Positions 39,601 through 51,600 of a DNA stretch of 64,000 nt are shown here, one piece after another. Source of the stretch: Hymenolepis diminuta (lineage: Eukaryota; Platyhelminthes; Cestoda; Cyclophyllidea; Hymenolepididae); contig CAADRB010000006.1 of assembly GCA_900708905.1 (NCBI GenBank), forward strand, positions 3,361,316 through 3,425,315, in the 5' to 3' direction. A program made the position numbers and the translations under genes. Positions within the stretch are counted from its first letter, which is position 1. Each line of letters opens with the position of its first letter. The notes beneath the pieces are model-generated. The model was not told the origin of the DNA and ran no database searches. It saw only the letters and a program-made list of their open reading frames with translations.

Positions 39601-42600
39601 TTATATGCTCAGGATATCAAAATATCTTATGTCAACTCGAGTGAACAGAACTTGCTGAGATCTGCTAGCTTAACATTTTTAGCGATATCTTCTCGGCTAT
39701 ATTAAACTGTCCTTCTAGTAAATACTGTACAATCTAAGTCTACAAATCAAACGAGGTAAGATTCTGTGATATGATGATATTGCACTCGGTAGTTTATTTG
39801 ATCCTCTCCTCCTAGTCATTTATTTGTCCTTCTTTTAAGCTATTTCAATTGCTCCTCACAATTGAAATTATGGAATTTTTTAATACTGTAGGTAATAATA
39901 ATATGCGGAGGATAAATATTGAAAGGATACTTCTTACTTAGAGATTGTACTTTTGCAGCGAAAGTTCCTTTATCGCTTCCCAATAAAAGGACTTAATGAA
40001 GCACCAGGTCATTGTTAAGTGGTTTTTACAATTAACTTTTTCAATTTAAGGTTGATTTAGATTGAGCTGAGAAGCTGACAAATCTATTATTATTTATTTT
40101 TCCTAAAATAAATAGATAGAATTAACCCATCTTTTCCCATTAGAAAGCACTATTGCGCATACGATGTACTTTATTCCAATTCAATTTGAAAGCGCATACC
40201 TGGGTAAAGTATAAGGTTTATTAAAACGTTTATGTCATACCTCAATTGCGATTTTAATAATAAAGTATTTACATTAAACTTTGGAAACATTTGACGAAAA
40301 CTAACTTTAATTATTGACTAAATATCACGCGTGCAATACGTACACTTCAACGGTTATCAAAAAGCAATAAGTGGAAGTAAGGTCACTGGAGTCCTTTAAT
40401 TTTAAACTACGAGTATCAATTAACTTTACTACTTTGTCGACATTAAGTGATAAAATTCAAAAAGAAAGAAACATCAGTAAAACACAAAAGCACGCGTAAA
40501 CTAATCGATATTAGTCAGACTCACATTGGGCCTCTTCCTGTCAAAGGATTTACATTTTCTCATGGAAAATATAAGCACGTTTATGACTAACATTTGAGTA
40601 ACAGTATGCTAATTAAAACCTCAACTATTCTCACATTTATATACAGAGTGCGTAAGGCATCTGAGGACACACTAAGCACTTTTACAAAAAAGAGAAAATG
40701 GAACTATTAGTCGTTCAAAATTATAACTACTTGTTAAGAAACAAATAAACCTAATACTTATTAACCTAACTTTTATTCTACATATCCTCCTTCGACTTCT
40801 ATCACCAACTCAATTCGAGTCCGAAAGCGACTGCAAGCTCTCATCAGATCAAGTGGTCCTTATTGATGTCCACCATTGCCTCCGTGAGAGAGGAGGATTC
40901 GGTGTTATGGGGACGCTTATTAACATCCTTTTCGACCACGCCCCGCCCACCACGACGTGTAATCATGCAAAAGATTAGGGTCTGGTGAGTAGTTAGGGCA
41001 CAGCAATAAGTGTAGTGTGACATAATGATGAAAATTCTCGACCATCCATCCAATCCTGGGTTTTGAGAGCTTTATGGGATGGAGGTGAGTCTTGTTGGAA
41101 GACATGGAGGGAGGGGGACTGGGGGGTCTTCCTCCATTGACAGCTTAACAACAGTGGTTTGAGGAGTCTCCACATAGGCATTTGAGTGTGCATCTGCATC
41201 TGCATTGACTCTAAGGCCCTGTGGAAAGGGTGGAGGAGTCATGATGTGTCCCTCCCCCACTGGCCTTCACAACACCGAAAACCATCACTGTTGCTGGAAA
41301 CTTCGTGCGCTCGTAACAGTTAGAACTTCAGTGATGTCCGTCCACACATGATGGTGGAAGTTATTTTCATCGGAGAAAAGCCAAAGACACTCCTGCTTTT
41401 CTGAGTAACTCAATTTCTTTAAGAGTCGTTTTACACGCATTAAACGGTTCTCTTGAGTTGTTCCTGTCCACGTCAACTCACCTCGTCTAAGGACGTGCGA
41501 GATTTGTAACCGAGGTCTCGATGAACAACCTCTCTCATACATTGTTGTTCCTTCAGACACTTGAAGATCTTTGGCAAGATGTCGCGCATCAACTTCATAG
41601 GATTTTTGTCCATTATGCCATGCGCTCTTCTCACAAACTCGGGTGTTCTGAGTGGGTGAGTGAGTCGACAGAGCTCTGATAATGCTCTTTTCTCTTCCTC
41701 GTGGTGGCCAATATATATCCACTGCTTTCATTCACCAGCTCCTTTCTAACTCTGCAGACGAAGGATCTGACAACTTGCAGAAATCTTGCGCTTCCTAAAT
41801 TCCTGCTTTGCATTTACAGACACTATTACGGTGTGTCTTTTCGTTTAATTAATTTTAGTCGTATCAACCGTGAGATCTTCTGACATTAAAAATACATGAA
41901 TTATTAACGAGTTAATTTAATTTACAAAAATAAAAATGTTCTCGGATACCTTACCCTCCCACCCTCCCCTTACCCCTCCGTATATAATAATGTATTATCT
42001 GAACTTACTCGGGAAAAAGGCAGAATCGGTGGCAACTCTGGGAGGAATTCTAACGAGGTTGGCATGAGGAGAGGTCACCAACTGACCGTTGTGGGACCAC
42101 ATCACATTGCCCTCTAAACCCTCGCCGTCTGAGCTCTTTTGAAGTTGAAGGAAACAGCCGATCACGTTAGAGACAGCAGCTGGAAAGCCCATTTCATGGG
42201 CTTCGCCGTTGTGAACCAATCGACCCATTGTGTATTGTTTTGCGTAGGAGCCATCGCCTGCAGAATTAAATTATGATATTTTCAAAGCATGTAGAGATCA
42301 TGTAATTTCATCTTTTACGTTATTAGGCAGTCAATAAGCACTGAATACTCTATGAGATTTACCAAATACTCCAGAAGACAATTAACGAAATTCAAATTGT
42401 GAAACTTGAAGTAGCGAACACCCATTAAGTAAACATTTTACAGTCCAAATTCAAAAATCAAATGAATTGAGACGTTTTGGATCCCTTACTTTCATCCCGT
42501 ACTAAACTTTACTGCCGGTCGAGTTTAGTTGCTTTCAAATGATGAAAAATTGTGTTATTTCGGCTTTGGTATGACCTAAAGTGATTAATCATTGTGATGT

Positions 42601-45600
42601 TTTAAACAATGGCTTTTCAAGATCAAATAGCTAGATAATACTATTACTTATTTTCTGAGCATAAATTCCCATGGACAGAAAGTCAGATGGAATCGGAGGA
42701 TTAGATTATCTCATAAAATGAGGAAATTCTCAGTAAATGTGCCTAAAAAGATAGAAAATCCGAGATAGTGAAGATTAAAAGTCAAATACAAAGAAGAAAA
42801 CGCAATTAAAACAATGAAGTATTGCTATACCAGAAGAAATTATCATCCAATGGTAGAGAAGTTAATTGACTCAAATGTAATCAAAGGAAAGCTCCAAAAT
42901 TTTTCATCGATCCTTTTAACCGAAACTGAAATACACGCATTATTGCACTGACTCAATGTACAAAATGGTAAATTCTATTGAACTCTGCAAGGCTAAAAAC
43001 AGTTAGAGTTATGTTACGCAGCTGGTTTTCGTTTAATTTAAGGGACTAATATATCAACAACATTACACCGGTCAATCAGCTCCGAACATCACAAAGATAT
43101 GCTATCACTCGGGAACCTATGGACCGGAAGGATGATCTTTAAAACGTTACGTTATAATATAACAAATAACTTCTCTAATGAAGCCAAAGGGAATATTTTC
43201 GGTGCATTTGAGCACTAGGTCCATTTGTAAGTTCATCCCTCATGTACTAAACTACCAATTATTGGACTTCTACGCTCAGACGATCAGCAAAGAATCCATC
43301 GCTGCCAATATAGCTCAGTAGGTCAACTAATCATTTACCATATATACTCCTTTCCATATAGGTACATCTATTATCTCAATAGTGGATCGGTTGTTTGAGC
43401 TATAAGTCTTTTTTCCATGTGCCGGAGTAGTTATTGGCTTTATGAAGGGTAACTGAGCAAATTATAAAAATAACCCGATGACTTTTGAATTTAAAAGAAT
43501 TACTGACTTCTTGACATTTTGACTTAATACCTATTCTTATCTCGACTTCCATCTCTCTTCAAATCTGAAACTAACTGCGGTACTGTTTTCCGTTATTAGA
43601 TCATTATTTTAAACTATAATAGATATATATATCCAACGATGAAATAAATAACTTAAATGCAAAAATGTTATTGGACGAAAAAGGCAGCTTAAACACAGAG
43701 GGATTTAAACAAACTCACGACAGTTTGTTCCTACCTTCTTCTGGGATGAAGGTACGCTATGTTGTTGGGACAATGAAAGATTTGTTTTCATTTACATAAA
43801 AGCAAAAACTTCAACAAACAAATCCTTTCACTTAAGTAAAAACCTGCTTTCAAAGCAATTCCATAAAGTGCGGCTAATTAAACAGCTGATATAAGGTAAA
43901 ATTTGGAGCTTAAAGATGGTCTAAATCTGAGAAGCAAAAATCTACCACATCATCCCAAGCCAAATAGCATTACTCAACATTAACCTCAGTAAAAGATCTG
44001 ACGTATGTTGTTGTGGGAAATGAATAAGAGGCGATTTCTAATCAGCTGGTCAACCTTGAATCCAAATGAAATCTCTGATTGATTAAAACTATCTAACCAT
44101 ATTGTTTAATCACAAAATAAATGCATAACTTTCCGGCAACGGTCCATTCAACAATTTAACTATGTTAAGTTAATTACCATTTTCAGCTGCTCCGTAACCA
44201 TATCCATGAGCATCCATTCCAAGCATTAAAGAAGCATCATTGGTTGACCAACCGACGCGAATATCACCATCTTCTAGAACACTGACTTCATAGTAATAAT
44301 TTCCTGGGCCTTTGATTCCTCTATTTGTACGACTTCCCTAAAATAACGCAAAGAAATGAAGCAATCATAAAATAAAACAACACAGAAAAAGGGGACAAAA
44401 AAATTATATCCTTCTACAACAATAAAGTTGATTCAAGAGAGTAAGAGGCATATATTTTATAAATAAATTAAAACTATTTTGAATTATCTTTTCACGATTT
44501 GGGTTATTGATATCATATATTTTTTGACAGCTAAAATCACCATCAAATGCAAGATCTTATCTGCATGTCTACCAACCTCATAATGGGATAGGAGTTATCG
44601 TTAAACCGCAATATTCCACCCCTTTAGCTTTGAAATCGCCATTCATTTACCCTCAATCACCCAGTGTAATTCCCCTATTTTTCCACCTATTCCAACTGTG
44701 TAGCTTAAATACCTCTGTATAATTTCAGCGCATGCTCGATGTTATCTTACTGTAAACTTCTTTAGTTTCGATTCCTATCTCTAAGCCTTAAGAGTCAGGT
44801 CCTACAGCCATGTCGTTCAGCCTTCTCCTCTTCATCTGCAGCTCTTAAAACCAATTTCTATCTCCGGCACCCTCCTGCCTAATACATTTATAGCCATGTT
44901 CCTCTTTCACTCTGCTTCCTCTCATTTAATTACTATTCCTGCTATTTCTGTTGTCTTATTCTTTCCCAATGTAGCATCTGGTGATCCTAATTTTATTCTG
45001 CTACAGGAAGTGATAACAGGAAATTTTATGAAACATAGAAATTTGAAGAGGGAAATTTTGAATTTAAATTGTATGAAAACATGAGAAAATATACAAGATT
45101 CATAAGATAATGAATGATAATTGACCGATTAACGGGCTAATAATTTATTTATTTATTTACTATTTCTAGAAAATAAAGGGATGAAAAATATATTTTTCCC
45201 CCAATTATGGTCAAAAGAAAAATGTTTCTATGGTAATATAAAAAATTTATTTTCACTGTGTCATTAGATTTTTTTTTTACTAATCAATATTTGGTGATAT
45301 AAATAACTAAATAGGAAATATTCCTTGACAAAACTGTTTGAAAAAGTAAACAGAGAAATAATGTCGGATTGTTGGTCCTAAAGCAAATTCGGAATATAGA
45401 ATAGTGTATGAGTACAATTCCTTCAGAATCAAAGCCATCAAAAAGTTTTCTACCTCTGTGCTGGTAGTTTGAACGTATCAGATTCCAATGAAGTAAACCT
45501 ATGCATATAATTCTACATAAATGCCCCGTTACGAAGTGCAAAATTTATCACTTTAAAATAAAAATGTATCAAGATGTTATATATTGAGCAATTATTATCT

Positions 45601-48600
45601 TGCTATCTTGGCAACAAGAAGAGAAATTCCACTTGGTTAACGACTCTGTAACTCTAAATATGGGAGTGACGCCACCACGCAATTTTTGAAACTGATTAAT
45701 TTAATTTTGAGTTCTCTTGCTGCAGTCAGAGAAATTTGACCTTGATAAGGTTAATAAATGCAAATAAATAAAGATCTTTGTCCTTGAAAACGAAGTTCTA
45801 TTACGAATCTTACTCTTCTTGCCTTGGAAGCTAAATTACAACCGAATGGTCTCATAAATGTTAAGGAATGGATTTTTTAAGATCAGAGATCCTAACCACA
45901 AAAGAATCTATGCAAAAGCCTTAATTTCGAGACTAGACTTCTCCAGTTAACATTATATTTATAGTTCTGTATCCCCTGTTCAAATTGCGTCATTGTTCAA
46001 TTGGACTAAGTATGGATAGAAGGCGTAGTTTTCCATATCTTAAATTCGTACTCTTCTGATTTAAGCGATTTTACTTACCTGCCATCCGGCATCCATCATG
46101 GTAGCTACATCAGTACCATACAAATCCATACCCAGTCCTTGAGTACAATCAGCCGGTGACATCTGCCAGTGTTGTCGACTGAGTTCTGGTCGAGGCATTC
46201 GGGGTGAAACTGGTGGAGGCTTTTTTTCCATTTGCCCGTTCAAGCTACCTGGAGATTTTGCACTGAAATTCATTGCGGCATTTGCCAAAATCGCTCCTGG
46301 ACTGTCTGGACTAGTCTTTATTGGAGCATATTGTTCCTCCATCAACATCGAAGACTCATGAGTCCTTATCGAATTCGAACCACCACTTGGTTGAGAGCCG
46401 TTTTTGATACTGTCTGCGTCCTCGATACTGGCACAAGGTGCTCGGAACCCAGCTCCTAAGTGAAATAAAAGGGAAAAAGAAACCGAAACATGGTTAGTGG
46501 AGGGAAAATGGCAGCCATGATATGGTGACATATTGGACGTATTTGCATTAAGTAAACAATTTGCATATAAAGAGTGGCAGATGGAAGTGGCCAATGGAAA
46601 AAGGAAGAATGCTAATTGCCTTAGTTATTAAAAAAGAAGTGGTAATATTGACAAACTACCACAGTATTAAGATGTTGGGCAACCGGAAGTTTGAAGTGTG
46701 AAGTTTAAGTACTCTTTCATTTCATGGAACCTACCTTTTCTGGAAGCTACCGGCGTCATAAGGGTCACGAGAGATTTGGCTAAAAACACAAAATTGTTAT
46801 AAATATGACTCTGTTTTTCATTTAAGAAAAAAAATCACAAAATAGCGCAAAATAATATATAATGGATTATTATTAGGTTGTTGACAGTAAATCTCTGGTC
46901 TTTATTTAGCTAGCCCACCTCTGTTAAGGTCATGTAAGTTCTTTAATATCATGTAAATTGAAGAAGTGAATAGAAGTGGCAAGACCGACCACTATAATTA
47001 GACAACTAATCAATAAGTAAAGAATAAAGGTGGACAAGAATTTGCCCACAATCATGGTGATGAACCATAGAAGTTGAATTTTAAAACTTAACTTCCCATT
47101 AAATAAAGCCTGTAAAACAAGATGTAAAAATTGAATGAAACAAGACCCTCAGATGACTTGACTTTACTCTCAGTGTATTTTCGTCCTCTTCCCCCTCCCC
47201 ATTATCATTTAAAGGACTTAATGTTAACCGATTTCTGTCGCTTTCTCACAGCAAAAAATTTTAAATATTGTTTTTGCCCTATTATGGACTATAATATGTT
47301 ATATAATAAATCTCCTGTTTAGAGAATAAAGTCAATACTCATTTCTCAGATCCAGAAATTTGATCTTAATTGACTTCTTGCAGGAACATTGAGATTCAAT
47401 GGTACCCAATGTTTGGGAAAAGGTAAACTGGGAACACTATTATACTTGTGAAGAGATCACAAATTTTATACACATAATGATTACAAAGAAATTCAAACTT
47501 CAGAAGAAAAAATGCGCTGAAGGGCCAAGACCATTCATCATGAATAAAATCCGATCAATAAGAATCACAGACAAGCATTTATTTCAATTTTATACAAGCT
47601 GAGTCGAAAACTCAAACGAAGTGATGCCTTGACATTGATCTCTGGAACTCTACGATACCCTCCACCTCATACACTTGCTGGACCCTCTGTTATTCAAGGT
47701 CGGTTGCTTCCCACCGTTAAAACTGCAATATTTATCCATATTACTGTGGCTAACAAAGATGAGATAGTGTAGAAACACCGTTGAACAGTGTCATCTTAGA
47801 AAAGCTTACTAATTTTTTGTTCTACCGCATAGGTTAAAATATAACTCATTCTTCAACTTCTAAGCTCCTTATCAAATTGCCTTTGTTATCTTACTCCGGA
47901 ATTTTTAATTTAATTCTTTGCTTTGTAGAAAGCGTGGCATAAATTGGTCTACATAATATAAATAAGACGAGTAAATAAGAAAAGACAAAAAGTCTACAAG
48001 ATGTTGAACTGTGAAAATAAGGATCAATAAACAAAGGATACAGAGGATGAGGGAAGCTGTCATCTTGCTGACATCACCACAATTCTCCATCAATGAGAAA
48101 CGCGATGATGTGTATATGCCCTGATCTATCCAGTGACCTCCAAGGTTCAGCTTCCCCAGTTGGTTTACGCTCTGCGCTCATGTCACCTGGCTGCTGCGTG
48201 CGTGCAGACTAGGTTGATAACTTATCAACGTGGTTGGAACTTACACTCTTTAACCATCTTTAAGCCTTACTAGTTAGGAGACGGAAGCCATATCCCATAT
48301 GCCAGCAAGGATGTGTCTATTTCCTTTCGTGGTTTAGCGAAGTTTGTTGTGGCTTCGAAGAACACAATATCTTAGCTGGTTTTCTTTTACCTGCTTCTGT
48401 GAGCTCTAAGCTTCCAGAGTAGTGAACTTACCATATTGTTCTGGTCTGCGTTGAGCGGCAACGCGTCGAATGCTTCCGCCACTAGTTGGAGGAAGTCCAC
48501 CATCCCTGTTCAAAGTCCAAAAACCAGATTCGGAATCGTCGAATATCTGCGGTTTACTATTGTAGTGATACTTTCTGATTCCAAAACCGGGTTGGAGATT

Positions 48601-51600
48601 CAGTCGTCGTGAGGTGTTGCCTTCACGAAGTCTAAAATGGAAGCAAATTGGTACGAAAAAAGATTAAATGAAAAGAAATCGAAGAATACTTTGGTTATTT
48701 AATTGAAGCTGGTACATTTACCGTAGTAGCATCAACTTCTCAGATTCACAAGCCTATTCCTCTGATAAACATAATTTCCTAGCCCGTTAAGAAAAGTTTG
48801 GAACCTCTCCAAAAAGAAAGTGGCATTGAAAAGGTTAATTGCCCGCTCTGTTCTCATGAAAACTAGGTAACCATCACCTTGTTGTCTGCCGTAGATCAAA
48901 CGATCAAAGGTGAAGGCCGCTCATTAATAATAAGAACCAGGAACTTTGTTAAAAATACGAAATTAAAGTCAACCAAAATAGTGTGATAATAAGTTTTTAC
49001 GATTTACAATATATGGCAATAACTTTTGAGTTTTCTGTTTAAGGTATTACTTTTTTATTCAGTAAGTTTTGATAGGGATTATTTTATTAAAATAAACGTT
49101 CAACGCTTATTTTCTGAATTTCTTTTAATGATTTTGATCCATATCGTAGCATAATCATTAAACATACTAACAAGATTGAATCACTGTCTCCTTTACGCCC
49201 CAAGAAAGACATTTTGACTTTCAGGCCATAGAATTAAAGCATCTGATGCTACTTGCTTTTATTCCTTGTATTTAAAATTATGTAAATTTCTAATTACCGA
49301 TATGCGAATCCATCACTTAAATGTGAGGGTTTTTTAGCCTAAAAATTCGTTGTTCTTCTAAAAACAAATCATTTGTAGCCAGCTTATCTGACGTAGGTAT
49401 GCGATCAAAGGAAAAAAACCAGAAGGTGCGGGTTTTGTTCGTCAAACTACTGTGAAAACAAAGAACATTGATCAGACCTGTTAAAGAAACCTGCAGATTC
49501 CACTGGTCTTTATCAGTCTTCCTTAAAAAAATTAATACATTGAATTTTGGGAATGGTCTTCCGATATTCAAATGACAATTACATTCAATTCCAAATCTTT
49601 GCAGATCAGATAAAAATTAAATTCAAGATTCCCTAACACTAAAATAACCGTATAAACCGCCCCAATATGATAAATATCCGCCTCGATTATTGACTAAATT
49701 CTGACAATAAGGAGCGATAAATCGGCTCGTCACTATGTATTGAATAGTATTACACTGAATCTCAGAGGTCACGAGGTCAAAGCTCGTGAGGTCGATTCTC
49801 AATTACGCTAGTTGGAAATTTGATTTCTCTCAAGGTGAAGATATTAATTTTCATATGAGAAAATATATTATTATTGATTTCCCTAGAGAAGAAAATATTT
49901 TATTACTAATATCTGCTATATTTCCCATAAAATCTTACTTTTATATTATTGACACGCCATAACTAAAGCTCATTCTGTACCTCACTGACTGGTGTGTGTT
50001 TCTTCTGTCTGAGAAACTCGGATATCAGACTTATAAAGCGAAAAACTTCCCCTTTGGTTAATTAATGCCTGGAATCTTTCTACCACTTGTTAAATCTAGT
50101 AAATAAGGGCGATGGTAGACTGCGAGTTACGCATAAGAACAGTTCCAGGAGGACTTCACTTTACCCTTGTGTTGTGAGCACTTCTCAGGGTAGACGTGGG
50201 AGGTTATACTCGACCCACATTTCAGTGGTGAGTGGTTAACGTACATGTATGTCAAGTCAAAAGTCTCGAAATGGATGCTTATGGGTGCAGAGTCAGTGAT
50301 ATGAATGGCCAATCGCACTGATCAATGAGGGATGGTAGAATGCAAGCTTCTCATGAGAGAGGCTCCAATATAACTTGCATCTACTCAATTTAAATGTTAT
50401 TAACACTTTCCTCGATGGGTTCAAGAATTTCAATACCTAAACTCCATTATTACAAAATGAGATTATTATTCTTTTCTAACGCCATCAAACAGAGATAAGA
50501 AGCAACGTAGTTATCTCTTCTTTACGTTCCCATAACGACACCTTTACTGCTAAACAATAAACTCAACATATTTAAAGAGCGTATACAGTTATATTGCATA
50601 GACATGATTATGCTAATCAATATAAGGCGCCAGTAGTCTACAATGCAGACGCTCGTGAATAATATGTGCAATTAGAGAGAATAAATGCTCTTGGTAAACT
50701 ACTCTTGAGTCTAGCGCAATTTATGACGTCATAGGTGAGCTTCACTTTCAGATAAATGACGAGGGCCTATCTTTCATCTAGGAATCAATTACACATACTA
50801 TAGATCAAAAATTGCACGAAGATTATGAATTGCAAAATACCAAAATCCTCATTGACAAATTTTATTTTTTATTAAGACGGATGGAAGGAATTATAATGTG
50901 ATTTGGCTGTTTAAATTTCTGTAGTTATGTAACTGCCTTGCTGGTTTTTCTCATAACCATATTTATATTTATCTTCTCTTTTTCATTGGCGTGCCTTGAC
51001 GGGTGTACATAAAATGTGTTCCTTGTTCGTATCGATTTTCTATTCTTATCAGATCTCCCCCCCTCCCCCCTCCCCAAGATGTAAAGGCAGTTTCAAGTCC
51101 TGATGATTCATTCTCGAGTATTAATTTCCTGTACAAAAATATCCCCTTTATATATTTAACTTTAGTTTAAATATTCCTAAATATAAATTTGATCTCATTC
51201 AGCTCCATATTGGAAATTGATCGATTTCTGTTCCTATGTAAGTGCACCAGCTTACCTGAAGAACGTATGATGATCAACCACGACATTGTATAGCCTCTTA
51301 GCCATCTCCGAATTAAGGCACTTAAAGGTGAGAGTCATATTACGATGAGCGTCTGCAGATGGTTTCGCCGAACGCGATCGTTGTTTGAATGTTCCACGTT
51401 CTGTCGAACTGCTTGCGTTCCTTGAGGAGACACTAGTTCGACGTCTTCCGCCTGGCGACTCAATGTACTCGTCAAAAATGACAGGTCGCACAACCATGAT
51501 GAATTCTTTCCCCTTGTAGGAGAGTTCAACAATGCGAGCCCATGTGTAGTGCTGCATCCGTAGGCGACCACGATAGACCAACACTCCGGAATGATAAACG

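Larger units (their letters stand above)
42258..51255 (-). other. Introns between exons I, H, G, F, E and D
   Basis: The introns are 42,258-44,177, 44,338-46,078, 46,456-46,734, 46,780-48,431 and 48,632-51,255. Apart from the SINE-like copy at 50,220-50,400 and the C/G tract at 51,055, I see only AT-rich sequence. The stretch 48,100-48,420 is less AT-rich and unassigned. Confidence 0.6.

Noticed and set aside
40844..41260. Several overlapping minus-strand frames as separate small genes
   Set aside because: They are frame-shifted pieces of the mariner transposase, mirrored exactly at 53,221-53,637.
43290..43335. tRNA gene suggested by TATAGCTCAGTAGGTCAACT
   Set aside because: An A-box-like string is present but no B box or cloverleaf follows within tRNA distance.
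33876..44337. Ryanodine receptor SPRY repeats
   Set aside because: The first impression of RyR came from the multiple SPRY domains. The motif detail (WxG...YYYEV...GWST...GYGYG...GCYLDLD) is closer to DDX1-type SPRY, and the flanking exons are FERM, not RyR.
33526..46455. A DDX1 helicase gene
   Set aside because: The SPRY domains resemble DDX1, but no DEAD-box, Walker or helicase C-terminal motifs are present. Exon N ends the frame shortly after SPRY2.
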